DNA of 64,000 bases from Myotis daubentonii (lineage: Eukaryota; Chordata; Mammalia; Chiroptera; Vespertilionidae). Shown piece after piece: positions 34,721 to 45,845 of the stretch (within the stretch, counting starts at the first letter, position 1; every line of letters begins with the position of its first letter). The notes under the pieces are model-generated. The model was not told the DNA's origin. It did not search any database and saw nothing but the letters and a program-made list of their open reading frames with translations. A program made the position numbers and the translations under genes. The stretch covers positions 4,893,062 to 4,957,061 of the forward strand of contig NC_081840.1 of assembly GCF_963259705.1 (NCBI RefSeq). Direction: 5' to 3'.

Positions 34721-35517
34721 AGGCCGAGAAGAGGTGCTGCGTTCACTCAGGGGAGCGCGGGAGAGGGCATAGCTGCCCTATCCTTTTTATAATCTCGTGA
34801 AAGGCCTCTGGGTCGTTCGCTGGGCACTGAGAGGCACTGACCCCCGGGCAGCAGCCTCTCAGGCTCCTTCGCCCTTTCTGATACCTTTGCTCCCAGAGCA
34901 GGGACATCACCCACACGGGAAAGCAGCTCCGGAAGACGTGGCTGGTCCCCTCCGAGAGCCCAAAGCCTGGACCCTCCGACGGCCAGGCACCACCCCCGCC
35001 TCCCCTTCCCGACACCAGGTCCCTGAACTCCCCTGCCTGGCGCCCCGCTCCCCTCCTCTCTCTTATTCGTTCACCTTTCTGCATCAGTGCCCACAGCTTC
35101 GGGTGGAGAAACCAAGGCTCGAGGACACCAGGTTGCCTGCAAGGTCAAAGACACACAGTGGTGAATGACCAAGTGTGCCATTCCTTCCCGTAAGAAAAGG
35201 GCCCGTGTTTAGGCCTGGAGGCATTTTCTGGGCCCTTCTGTAGCCGGACTAGGGCAGGCAGTCCTCCCGCAGCTCCAGGCAGCCCTCCACAACCCTGCCT
35301 CTTCCCGCTGAGGGGCCTCCGGGGGTCCCTGACCCTCTCTGGTCCCTGACTCCATAAAGCAGAGCGAAAAGCACAGCCTGGAGGACTGTGGGAGGATGCC
35401 AGGGAGGAGCAAATGTCTTTCCTTTCATCAACTGCATGATGGACATCGATGGTTATGGACCCTGAGAAAGGAGATACCTCCTACAAACGGCTCCTGGTGG
35501 CTAACTGAGCTCAAAGT
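34721..35517. other. Unique DNA; MIR-like patch at 35085-35170
   Basis: 'gtggagaaaccaaggctcga' and 'caaggtcaaagacacacagt' resemble antisense MIR. Nothing else is recognised. Confidence 0.45.
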
Positions 35518-35561
35518 AAACAACAAACAAAAAACAAACAAACAAACAAAAAAAAAAACTA
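35518..35561 (+). repeat. (AAAC)n A-rich tract
   Basis: 'aaacaaacaaacaaac' units end in a run of ten or more A. It resembles the tail of a retroposed copy, but no body is recognisable upstream. Confidence 0.85.
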
Positions 35562-35599
35562 GCAGCCATGTCTACACAGGGGCCTCTCACGCAAACTGC

Positions 35600-36175
35600 A
35601 CTTCAGGGAGAAGCCACACGCCCTCTCCCTTCCTCTCTGTGCTCCTGCCTGCGGGAGGCAGCCCTTATAAAGGGGTCCCTGGGATCCTAGTTCAGCCAAT
35701 AGGACGGAGGCTTTCCCCATCCAATCAGAGATACACAGCTGTATCCCTCATTTGCTTCTTCACCAAGCCATCACAGTGGCTCCATCCTGACCAATCAGGA
35801 CAGTGCCTTTCTGAACCAATCAAACTGTGAGGATTTGGAGTCCTCATTTGCATGAAGATGGACCCATCAGAGACCAGGGCAGGGACTTTTGTCTACAGGA
35901 GTCAGCTACTCTCTGGTGGAGGCATACCCTCTCCCTTTCCACCGAAGACTGTTTCCCCCCGCTGAGCTGGAACCCTGGTCTCCCCGGGGCAGAGGGGAGC
36001 AGCTCAGAGCAGAACTGAGCAGAGCTGTCCAGCCAGAGGCCCCGGGGCCCAGGGCTGCCTCACAGCCAGGCTTCACCACGACTGAGCTGCTTGTACTGAA
36101 TAAATGTCCTCCTTCACTGCTTCCCAAACTGGGGATCCTGTTGGCGCTGATCTGGTACCAGTGACCACGGATTGA
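35600..36175 (+). mobile_element. Probable endogenous retrovirus solo LTR
   Basis: Four CCAAT boxes lie at 35696-35700, 35721-35725, 35791-35795 and 35816-35820, two of them in 'tgaccaatcagga' and 'gaaccaatcaaac' contexts. An octamer ATTTGCAT follows at 35846-35853, and a polyadenylation signal AATAAA at 36099-36104. This order fits U3 and R of a gammaretrovirus-like (class I) LTR. There is no gag, pol or env sequence nearby, so it would be a solo LTR. I could not fix its exact ends or a target-site duplication. Confidence 0.5.
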
Positions 36176-36460
36176 CACCATTCAGCGCTTGGGAAGGTGG
36201 GAGAGCAGTGTGTAGGGGGGCTTGATGGCAGCCACCCCGAATTTCAAGGACACGCTCATCTGGAAGCCCCTGGGGACACCCTTGACTCTTCACCCCACGG
36301 GATTGGAGAAAGTACATGAGGCAGGAGCACTGGGAAGGCTCGGGAGATCCCTGCTCTCCGTGCCTGGGCTGGGAGGAGAGGAGAGACAGGCCGTCACAGC
36401 CGGGCTCTCCCAGAGAAGTGCTCCTGTGGAGAATCACTTGTTCTTAGAAGGACTTACTTG
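36176..36460. other. Unique DNA, no gene seen
   Basis: Nothing recognised beyond chance frames. Confidence 0.45.
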
Positions 36461-36690
36461 CCCAGGCCTTGCTGTGTGACCCGGGGTAAATTCCCGAACC
36501 TCTCTGAACCTCCATTTCTATGGCTAAAAAGCCAGAATGTCGGGCCAGTCTCTTAGATCTTCCTGGGCATTCAAAGCCATGAGGTGCCACGGATGTCCCC
36601 CAACTCTCTGCCATCAGAACCCGGAGGGTGTCCTGGCTCCCGTGTTCAATTTGAGAAAACTTAGGCTCTGCGAACCTCCCGGCTTCCAAG
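36461..36690 (+). repeat. MIR-like fragment
   Basis: 'ccttgctgtgtgacccgggg' and 'tctctgaacctccatttcta' are MIR sense strings. The 36650-36690 part ('gagaaaacttaggctctgcg') may be a second, antisense copy. Confidence 0.55.
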
Positions 36691-37419
36691 ATTGCAGGAG
36701 GGGTGGGGCGGGCCAGGAGCAGAACGGGCTCCATGTGCCTGCGGGGCGGTGCCCTGCCTCCCTCCCTGCGTGCAGGAGCTGGCGTGAACCGGCTGGCCGG
36801 CCCCCCAAGCCTCCCATGCTGGTGGGAGGTCTGCCAGGCACAGCCAGTGTGTCCTCCGTGGAGGCCGTGCCAAGCGGCCCTGCCCAGACCGCACGAGGAG
36901 CTGGCCGAGGCCTGCCAGGCTGTTTCTCATTTAGAGCGAGCCCCGGCTGCAGCCCAGACATTCCAGCGGGGACATGCAGACGCCAATCCCGCCCAGGGCT
37001 TGGGAAACCGGGCTGCAGGCAGCCCGTGGTCAGAAAACTCCACGGCTCCCTTTTCCTGTCGACATTCTACAAGCTGCTTAACCCTTAGAGGAGTTGGGTC
37101 CACGCTCTTTGGGCCCTGACCCTGGCATTAAAGGCCCCCAGGACCAGGGATAAAAGTGGGTCCGCAGAGCAGGCCAGTCTTGCCTGGGCTCCCCTGCTCT
37201 CCGCGATCAGCCCTCCCCACCCCATCTATGCTCAGGCTGGTCTTCACCTGAGTCAGCCTCCCCTCCAGCGGGCAGTGCGGAGGCTCCCTGGAGGAGGAGG
37301 CATCGGAACAGCATTGCTCATGATGGCCAGCTGCTGGCTGCGGCCAGGGGCCCTCGCCCCGCCTGGGAGGTGTGGGGAGAGTCGCTCAGCCATCCCCGGA
37401 AAAGCCCTACCCTTCCCGC
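36691..37419. other. GC-rich DNA, no gene seen
   Basis: Frames such as 36537-37088 are low-complexity and without a domain. Confidence 0.5.
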
Positions 37420-37790
37420 GTCCCCGAGTGAGTTAATTAGAGATTGCCGCCTAACGACGATGTACACAGCGTCCCGAATTCCACCCGAGTGACAATTTGC
37501 CATGGACATGAAGCTGACTGCCCCTGCTGCTCGCCGGCCGGGCGTCCGAGCCGAGCGGGAGGCTCCAGCTCGCCGGCCGCCCCCTCCGCCTCCTGCCCGC
37601 ACCTGGATTATGCTTGCTTGGCTTGCCAGTCAAAATACATTCCTTCTCCTGACAGGACTGCCGTGTCAGCCCCCAAAGGGAGCGTTTTTCTCTTTCCCTT
37701 ACCTTTTATCCTCTGATTTATAAATCCTTGCTAATGAGACCAGGGGCTTTAAAATGTAGTTCTCACTGTATAGCGATTCCTCAATTTTTT
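37420..37790. other. Candidate conserved non-coding element
   Basis: TTAATTAG at 37433-37440 is followed by a CpG-rich stretch ('gccgcctaacgacgatgtac', 'gccggccgggcgtccgagcc') and a second AT-rich core 'ctgatttataaatccttgc' with 'taatgagacc'. No repeat signature is seen before the LINE-1 that begins near 37795. Regulatory function is inferred. Confidence 0.35.
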
Positions 37791-37794
37791 TTAA

Positions 37795-38011
37795 TTATCA
37801 TAGGATCCAGCAATTCCACCGCTGGGAACATCCCCAAAAGAACTGAAAGCAGGGACCCGAATAGATAGCTGTACCCCCATGTCCACAGCAGCGTTTCTCA
37901 CAATAGCCCAAAGGTGGGAGCAGCCCACGGATCCACCAGCGGACGAACATACTATATAAGCAAACGGTGGTCCAGCCACACAATGGAATTTGCTCAGCCT
38001 TAAAAAGAAAG
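37795..38011 (+). mobile_element. LINE-1 3' fragment, left part
   Basis: 'caggatccagcaattccacc'-like text at 37800, 'ccatgtccacagcagcgttt', 'atagcccaaaggtgggagc' and 'acacaatggaatttgctcag' mark L1 in sense orientation. Three SINEs separate it from its continuation at about 38784. Confidence 0.85.
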
Positions 38012-38232
38012 GCAGCCCTAATCTGTTTGGCACAGCAGATAGAGTGTTGGCCTGCGGACTCAAGGGTCTCAGGTTCGATTCCGGTCAGGGGCATGTACCT
38101 TGGTTGCGGGCACATTCCCAGTGGGGAGTGTGCAGGAGGCAGCTGATCGATGTTTCTCTCTCATCGATGCTTCTAACTCTCCATCCCTCTCCCTTCCACT
38201 CTGTAAAAAATCAATAGAATATATTTTAAAAA
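38012..38232 (+). mobile_element. VES SINE 1 in the LINE-1
   Basis: The A-box region is altered ('tttggcacagcagatagag'), the B-box ggttcgattcc is perfect and the tail is 'aaaatcaatagaatatattt'. The string aaaaagaaag occurs before and after it, consistent with a duplication in the LINE-1. It is the 'cctgcggactcaagggtc' subtype. Confidence 0.93.
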
Positions 38233-38249
38233 AAAAGAAAGTCAATTCT

Positions 38250-38450
38250 GCCCAGCGGGTGTGGCTCAGTGTTTGGGCATCGACCTATGAACCAGGAGGT
38301 CACAGTTCGATTCCCAGTCAGGGCACATGCCCAGGTTGCAGGCTCCATCCTTAGTGAGGGCCTACAGGAGGCAGCCGATCAATGATTCTCTCTCATCATG
38401 GATGTTTCTATCTCTCTCCCTGCTTCCCTTCTGCTCTGAAAGCAATAAAA
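38250..38450 (+). mobile_element. VES SINE 2 in the LINE-1
   Basis: The head is 'gcccagcgggtgtggctcag', followed by 'cgacctatgaaccaggaggt', 'cacagttcgattcccagtca' and a 'gaaagcaataaaagattt' end. Its left flank 'agaaagtcaattctg' is echoed by 'ggaaggcgattctg' at about 38784-38797, beyond the extra sequence and SINE 3. The inserted unit may therefore include non-SINE DNA (38451-38783, less SINE 3). Confidence 0.92.
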
Positions 38451-38535
38451 GATTTGCCTTTTTGCAGACCCACTTTTATTTCTAAAAGTGGGGGCCTTGA
38501 ATGCCACGGTCAGGGACCAAAGAGAGCGAACTTTT

Positions 38536-38754
38536 TTTTTTTAATATATTTTATTGATTTTTTACAGAGAGGAAGGGAGAGAGATAGAGAGTTAGAAACA
38601 TCGATGGGAGAGAAACATCGATCAGCTGCCTCCTGCACATCTCCCACTGGGGATGTGCCCACAACCCAGGTACATGCCCTCGACCGGAATCGAACCTGGG
38701 ACCTTTCAGTCCGCAGGCCGACGCTCTATCCACTGAGCCAAACCGGTTTCGGCG
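38536..38754 (-). mobile_element. VES SINE 3, minus strand, 15-bp TSD
   Basis: It is a full-length copy of the 'gagcgtcggcctgcggactg' subtype on the minus strand. A perfect duplication agagagcgaactttt lies at 38521-38535 and 38755-38769. It is inserted in the short non-SINE segment that follows SINE 2, so it is the youngest of the three. Confidence 0.96.
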
Positions 38755-38783
38755 AGAGAGCGAACTTTTATATATATAAAAAA

Positions 38784-39095
38784 GGAAGGCGATTCTGAAC
38801 ATGCTACAAATGGGTGGAACCTGAGGACACGATGCTCAGTGAAGAAGATAAATAGAGCACGACTACACGTATAGAAGGTACAAATAGAGACGGAGGTCGA
38901 ATGGTGGTTGTCAGGGCAGAGCGAAGGGCTTGCTCAGTGGGAACAGAGTCAGCGGGCAAGGAAGCAGCTCTGGGGTAGCTGGTGGCGGTGGCTGCACACC
39001 GTGAATGTACTCACTGCCCCGAGAGGTATGTGCCAAAGCGGTTAAGATGGGGAATTTTATGTCACGTGTCTTTTACCACAATAAGAACATCAGTT
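38784..39095 (+). mobile_element. LINE-1 3' fragment, right part
   Basis: The L1 text resumes with 'gattctgaacatgctacaaa', 'tgaggacacgatgctcagtg', 'gtggttgtcagggcagagcg' and the terminal 'gtgtcttttaccacaataag'. With 37795-38011 it forms one old insertion. Confidence 0.8.
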
Positions 39096-39597
39096 TAAGG
39101 AAAACGAAGGATTCCCTTGGTTCCCTGAAGTCTGGGGCTGACAGGGTGGCAGGTCCGTGTGATGCAGCGAAAGCCGTGTCTCCACAGGTCACAGCATCTC
39201 CCTGTGCGCACGCAGCGCCGGGCAAGCCCAGCGCAGAGCACCTGACCCTGCGGGGGACCTGCAGGGACCCGAGGGGCGTGGCTGGCCCGGGACTCGCCCC
39301 CACTACATATAAGCAGAGCAGGACCGAAGACCGAATCCACGCGGGCACCACAGGTGCTCTCTGTGGGCACACACATAGGAAAGGGGCTCACCTGCCCCTC
39401 CTGGAGACCACGCCCCAGGGAGGCAGCTGGGAAAGGCGCAGTGACTTTCATCAAGTCTAGGATGGCGGCGATCCTCCCCTCCCCCAACCCACACATGGGG
39501 GGCAGGGGCAGGCCAGGTCAGGAAGCCCTGGGTCATGACCCATGGATGTTAAATAACGCCTACCTCACCTGAAATGCCCACTATTGCCCTGCTGGCT
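39096..39597. other. Unique DNA, no gene seen
   Basis: No exon or repeat is recognised. The frame 39005-39460 reads out of the LINE-1 and is not a gene. Confidence 0.45.
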
Positions 39598-39998
39598 TCT
39601 GTCTCCTCCTCCCTCTCCCCCTCCCCCTCCCCCTCCTCCTCCCTCTCCTCTCCCTCCTTCCCCTCCTCCTCCCCTTCCTCCTCTCCCTGCCCCTGGGCCT
39701 CCTCCTCCTCCCCCTCCTCCTCCTCCCCCTCTTCCTCCTCCTCCCCCTCCATCTCTATTTCCTCCTCCTCCTCCTCCTCCCCCCCTCCATCTTCTCCTCC
39801 TCCTCCTTCTCCTCCTCCTCCCCCTCCTCCCCCTCCTTCTCCATCTCCTCCTCCCCCTCCTCCGTCTTCTCCTCCTCCTCCTCCTCCTCCTCCTCCTCCT
39901 CCTCCCCCTCCCCCTCCATCTCCATCTCCTCCCCCTCCTCCCCCTTCTTCTCCATCTCCTCCTCCCCCTCCTCCGTCTCCTCCTCCTCCTACTCTCCC
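39598..39998 (+). repeat. Polypyrimidine (CCT/CCCCT)n tract, about 400 bp
   Basis: The plus strand is almost entirely C and T for ~400 bp, built of 'ctcctcctc' and 'cccctcctcc' units with minor interruptions ('tgcccctgggcctcc', 'catctctatttcc', 'catcttctcc'). A purine strand of this kind can adopt H-DNA (triplex). The long frames over it (all-proline/serine on plus, all-glutamate, arginine or glycine on minus) are artefacts. Confidence 0.97.
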
Positions 39999-41219
39999 TG
40001 TATTGCTGCCCAGACAGGACTCTCAAATGGGGACCCTAAGGGACCTACAGAACGTGCCCTTACCCAGCTCATTTCACAGGGAAGCACTAAGTGAGTTGTG
40101 GGGCTGGGCCTAGAGCACCCCCTGCTCCGTCCAGGGCTCGTCCCCTGTGCCCACTCCCGAACCCTGACCCAGAAGAGGCCCCACAACAGGAAGGACCCTG
40201 CGTGTACAGATCACCAGCCAAGTGCCTGGGCCTGTGGAAGTTGCTTTCTGCATCACTGGCATCATCACCCAGGTCCTGATTCTGCATGACAGGTCATGTG
40301 ACAGGTCCCTTGGAGAGTGACGGGGTTTAGGCTCAGAGGTGAAGGGGGCAGCGGCCAGCCAGGAGGACCCACGGCGGAGCCGGGCCTGGCTGCAAACTCG
40401 CACTGCCTGTCACTCACCTCTGGTCCCGCCTGGATCCCAGAGCCTCTCCTAGGCTCGGGACCCAGCTCCAGCGCACACAGGAGCCAGGCTTGTGTGGAAA
40501 AAAGCGAGAGAAAGGGGGGAAGGACAGAAACGTGGTGGAAACGAAAGCATCGGGAAAGAAAAGCGGGAACAAGGAGGCGAATGTTACTGGTTCCGCACCC
40601 ACTTCAGTGTAAACTTGAATCCGTCTACTACACGCCAAGCCCTTGGCTGCGGCCGCCGTTTCCACACCTCGGCTGGTCATTAATACGCACTTAGCGGCAG
40701 CGGGAATTAAAGCTCCGTAATAACACCCTTCCCCAAACACTGCAGATGAGGCTTCTGTTTGAAATTTAAGGGACAGGCGAGTATGTAGGAGGCGGTTTCC
40801 GTGGCCCCCACCCATGGCTGGTGTCCCTGCCAGGGGACAAGCTGTGGGTGTGGCCCCGGGCGGAGGAGCGCGTGGCCAGCGTGGGCCCGACTGGGAAGCG
40901 GCGGAGTTCCCCTGACTCTCTGGGGCCTCCGTCAGCTCCCCAGCCCCGACCTCTCCAGCAGCAGGCAGTTAGGGCCAGGCCCTCGCTCCAGCCTGAACCA
41001 GCGCACGGACAGCTGGAGCGCCCGTCGCCCGTGTTTCTCATTTCCCTGCGACGCCTGGCCAAGGCCCCCATGGCCAAGAGGGTGACGTCAGTAAGTCCAC
41101 TCCACCCCGTGTTTATCGAGGCCTCTGTCTCCCTATTCTTGACCGTCATGGTGATCCCCATGGGGCCTGCCTCCCCGCAGTGTCCCCTCCCCACTGAGTC
41201 AGAACTTTCTAAAGCCCAG
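39999..41219. other. Unique DNA, no gene seen
   Basis: CpG content is moderate at 40840-41060. Chance frames only. Confidence 0.45.
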
Positions 41220-41715
41220 ATCTGACCAGGTGGCACCCCAACATCAAACCCCCACATTCCTCCTTAGCCAAGTTCCTTAGCCAAGAACCTGGGACCCTAC
41301 AAATGGGGCCACCCTCATCTTTGCTGCCTCCTCAGGTCTCAGTCAGGCTGAGTGGCTCGTAGCTCTGACAACTCATGGCTTTCGTGTGCCCCGGGGCCTT
41401 TGCACGTGCTCTGTTGAGAACAGCACCCCTTCCTTCCTGCAGGGCTGACTCCCCCATCCTCAGGCAGCCCCTGCTCCAGGAGGCCTCTGCTGATGGCTGC
41501 CCTCCCCCAGCTGGCTCCGTGCCACCCACTGTGGGCCCAGAGCCCCGCGCAAACTCCCTGGTGACCTCGGTTCCGTGTTGTCTGGTTCTGAGCCTGTCCC
41601 TCCCACCCACCTGGGAGGTCCTTCAGGCAGGGACCGGGTCGGAGTCATCTCTGTGTCCCAGCACTGGTCCTGGCACATAGTAGGTGTCCAAGAAAAATGT
41701 GTCAAACCAATGAAA
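41220..41715 (+). repeat. L2 LINE 3' fragment
   Basis: L2 3' landmarks occur in order: 'ggggcctttgcacgtgctct', 'ctgctccaggaggcctctgc', 'ggtccttcaggcagggaccg' and the terminal 'cctggcacatagtaggtgtc'. Frames in it are non-coding. Confidence 0.8.
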
Positions 41716-43944
41716 TGTACTAAACTGGTCCGTGCAAGACACGCAGGAGTGTGGCAGCTCTCCGGCCATCAGCTCAGTGGCGCTGGGCCCCATGTCCCAG
41801 AACTCACTCACTGAGGCTGCCGGGGAGGAGGGGCCTCAGAGACCATCACGGGACCCTTGGAGGACACCAAGGGAGCAGCAGACATGTGTGCCCTTCTGCC
41901 GGGCGGCCAAGGCAGGCCCTTCTGTCACTCGCCCACAATGACGTCCATCTGCTGGCTTGCCTGGGCATTGGGCAGTGGCCTGGCCAGCAGCGGCTCCCCC
42001 TCCCCCTGCCCGCTCCCTCCACAACGACCCCGGGCCTGACGGTGGCTAGTTTCCTGATGAGGGACCTCAGTGCTCAGGACGGACACCTGGAGGACAGGAG
42101 CAGGCAGAGGCAGTGAGGATGGACCCAGGTCCCCGTCCGTCCCTGTCTTTCCAGCACCATGAGGATTCCCGCCAGCTTGTGACGGCCACTTCCCTCCCCA
42201 CCGCCTGCTCTGAGCTGGAAGCTCCGGGCCAGAGGTGACCCACACATCTGGGGCTGCTGAGCCAGCTCCCACACTGGGTGAGGTCAGACCCCTGCCCAGA
42301 CCTGTGTGCCTCCACTCACCCACACCTGCTCTCCGTCCTGCTTCCCCACCCAGCCCTGTCTCGCCAAGAAGACAGGCCCCGCCTGCCTCAGCCTGGGACT
42401 CACATAACGGTGTCACACTGGAGCGCGAGTAGGGAGGGGCAGGGGTGGGAGGGGAAGCCACGGAGGGGGGTGGCGCCAGCTCAGCCTTGGAGAGCAGGAG
42501 CTTCAAAAGTAAAAAATTAAAAAATTAGAAAACAACATTTAAAAAAAAAAAGGAAAAAATGCAAAAGTTAAAAAAAAAGAAAAGAAACGAAAAAGAAAGA
42601 GCAGGAACATCAGATGGAGGGGGACAGTGCCCCCAAGCCCAGGGAGGGGGGCCCAGGGAGGACCAGTGGTCCCGCCAGGCCCCATTGGAGAGCGCACCCC
42701 CACGACATGGGAGGAGTCACCCCTGGGGCCCAGCCTCTGCTCCCAGGCCTGGGCTGCTTGCCTTCACCGTGCGAGGTCCCCTCCATCAGAGAGTGACGGT
42801 CCCTCACGGGAGAGAATGTGGGGGAAGGTTAGGGGCCGCGTGTGTTTGATGGAGAAGACTGAGTCCCAGGCGGCGCATGGAGGAGAGCCCGACTGGCATG
42901 ATGAAGGAGTGGAGCTCTGGGTTGCTGTGGGGAGAGCGCAGGGAGCGGCAAGCCCAGGGCACTGCCCACCCCGCATGGAGGTGTGAGCTCTGCAGCGTGA
43001 GGGCCTGAGCGCCTCACCAGCTCTGGGTGGCCCATTCACCACTCCTGGGCCTCCCTGGCCTGAAAGCAGTGGGGAGAGGACCGCCCGCCTGGGGAAGGCA
43101 GGGTGCATGCCCGGACCACGCGGAATAGGGAGGTCTGAGCAGGGCCCACGGAAGGGGATGCTCATGGTGGGATGCTCATGCCTGCCTCTTAGCACAGAGG
43201 CTCAACCCCAGGGCGAGGGTGACTAAACCCACCAGGTTCCATCTCCATCACTCAGAACTCAGTGTGGTCACAAAGCTTTCACGGAGGTCCCCGGCACGCC
43301 CCCACAAGCGGCCTGAGATGTGCACCGAGACCCATCTCCAAGTTCATAGTTCAAAACAACCCCCGTGCTCTCGCAGCCTTAGAAAGGCAGCCGCCGCAGA
43401 GAGGCCTGGGGCCGTGGGGGAGCCCGGGCGAGCTTGAACACTAACCAGCACCCCACTGGAGACGGCAGGGGAATGGGCTGTGAGAGGGGTCGCAGGCCCC
43501 CCTTCCATAACCCCTCAATTAAGGGTCATGATCCTCCTGCCAGAATCACGGCTTCCCTTCCCTTCGAAACCCCTTCCACACCGCCACCCTGCACCAGTGG
43601 ATGCCACTCAAAAGAGAAATTAGAAAAAACAATGGACGTCATGACCACGACCTTGAAAACACTTCTGCTGGAATTCAAGAGCAGAAGGGACAGGAGGCCC
43701 AACATAAAGTCTCGCTCTGGAAACCAGACACCGAAATTAGTTCTCAGCCCTGGCCGCACCCACGCCTCCACCGACTCTCCCAGCGTGGACGTGGGCGACC
43801 CAGATCCCATGCCACCGGCGGCAGGACTGTGTGCTGCTGGAAAGCACAGTCCCCAGACCTCCGCTGTCACAGCCAGAGCGGGAGGGTCAGCCGGTCCTGC
43901 CTCTTGTGTTTACAGATGGGGAAACTGAGGCTCGCAGATGCACC
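41716..43944. other. GC-rich DNA with an A-rich tract; no gene seen
   Basis: An A-rich low-complexity tract lies at about 42508-42605. 'acagatggggaaactgaggc' at about 43911-43930 is a small antisense MIR piece. Frames such as 41925-42506 (minus) are domain-free. Confidence 0.45.
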
Positions 43945-44290
43945 ATTCTCTTTCCAGGCACACGAGACAGCAGGTCCTCACCTCCCTGAAGTGAGGTGTG
44001 GTCACATGGCTAGCTTTGGCCAGTAAAATGTGAGTGAAAGTGACAAGTGTCACTTCTGCATGGAAACCCTACGCATCTCCTACGCTTCACCATTTTCACT
44101 TTTTGCTGCCTTCGTGTGTATGAAGGCCGAGTTCGTGTGATTCAGCACCAGCCTGCATTTCTGAGTGACTACGACTAACAGAGCCCTCCTGCTGACCAGC
44201 ACTGGACATGCAGCAAGTGCCAAAATTCTGTTTTTATTGTATTTAAGCCACTGCCTATGGGGGCTGTTTGTTACACAGCATGACCTGCCT
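43945..44290 (+). repeat. LTR-like remnant (same type as 15540)
   Basis: 'gtggtcacatggctagcttt', 'ggccagtaaaatgtgagtg', 'gacaagtgtcacttctgcat', 'tttattgtatttaagccact' and 'gggctgtttgttacacagca' give the same order of landmarks as the copies at 15540 and 52730. Confidence 0.55.
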
Positions 44291-45439
44291 CACCCTGACA
44301 GATACACATTTCTGTGGCGATGGCACTGATTGGTTGCCCTGGTTTTCCTTAGTAAGGTCCATAATGACAGGACCCGCTTCCTGAATTGGAGAGGCAAACC
44401 CAGCATGTGTGTAGATAATGACAGCCATGCCCTGGGGATGGATAACATGGCACACGGGCTTTCATTCTGACGAAGATCTCACCCACGTAACTATCAACCA
44501 TTGCCTCTTTAAGGGACGGCAAGAGGCCCAGGGTGCGGAGCTGAATCGCCCCAAGGCCACAGCTACCGTTTGAGCAGCCTACCCGACTCAGAGCCAGGAG
44601 GGCCGCCTGCCCGCCTCACACTCCCAGACAGGAGCTCAGGGAGAAAGAAGGCCACGCCCTCCTTCCCCTGCCCCTCTTGGTGGGACCTCGCAGGGGAAAG
44701 TCAAAGAGGAAGCTGGCATCCACCTTCCCGTGCCGTCTTGAGAGGGTGCAGCCCGTGGGAGTCAGAAAGCCTGCAAGCTAGAAAGAGCTCTGAGCTGGTG
44801 ATTGGGGTCCCGCATTGCGCCCCGGTTCTCACCGCCAGCTGCATCAGCGCCTCCCTTGGCGCTGCCTCAGTTTCTCCTGCTGGCAGAGCGGCCTATGACG
44901 AACGAAATCACCCCTAGGATGGCGTCCAGCTCTGAAGTCCCACAGTTCCTGCGAACATGCCTCTGGCTGTGGCAGGAAAGAAAGTCGAACCCTTTTAAGA
45001 AAATCGCTAAAGCCCTAAAATTACGTGGAAGGCTTTGAGAGTCCCAGAAAGAAAGGTATTTGCCAAATCCCCTCTATTATTTCCAAAGGCTATTTCCTAT
45101 TATTATTATTTACCAGAGGAATTTCTGGACAGAGTTTAAGTGCCCCAGAGCCTACAAAATCCTCATCCCTTCGAAACATAACAAAAGGAGCTGCCTATGC
45201 TTGGCCCGCAACTTCCTTGAAATGTGCTCTGAACAAAGAATTTTCTTTCCCCCCCCAATTTCTCTACGTTTACGTGAAACACACACACACATCATAATTA
45301 TCAACCTCGAAAATGTTTAAGTTCGCCCACTAGCCTAAGCACGTGCTTATAAGATTAACGCTTGCCATTTAGGACACGCTCTGTATCAGGCAGCATCCTG
45401 AAGGCTGGCTACTGGGAATAAGACAAAAATGGTACATGT
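44291..45439. other. Unique DNA, no gene seen
   Basis: A short (AC)6 lies at about 45281-45292. No gene recognised. Confidence 0.45.
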
Positions 45440-45845
45440 TCGTCGAGGACTATGAGCCAGGCCCTAGGCCAACACCTTTATACATATTAACTCACTTAAC
45501 CCCTGTGTACCCTGGCGCAACAGGGAAACTGAGACTAAGAAACGTTTAGTCTAAGCTAGCCCAAGATCATGCAGCGGGAGCTGGGATTCGAACTCAGGTC
45601 TCACAGACTGTTGAATCCATGCTTTTAAGCACAGTGCTATGCTCTCTCCCATGCTCTGACCCATTTAATCACCATGTCCCGCCTACCTGGCAGCTTCAGG
45701 AGCCCCATCCTACAGATGAGGAAATTGAGGACGGGCCAGATCGAGGCGTTGGCCCAAGGTCGCACCGAGTGAATGTAAGTGGCGCCAGGATTCAAAGTTT
45801 ACTCCATCAGACCGGTGATCCCGTTACCTGACTCCGCCCTATTTA
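45440..45845 (-). repeat. Two adjacent antisense MIR copies
   Basis: Copy one (45440-45655) runs 'tatgagccaggccctaggcc' to 'tgggattcgaactcaggtct'. Copy two (about 45656-45845) contains 'cctacagatgaggaaattga' and 'ggcccaaggtcgcaccgagt'. Both are MIR on the minus strand. Confidence 0.75.

Noticed and set aside
35600..36175. Complete endogenous retrovirus
   Set aside because: No gag, pol or env sequence on either side; at most a solo LTR.
39565..40113. Long frames of pure proline/serine, arginine/glycine or glutamate
   Set aside because: All are translations of the polypyrimidine tract.
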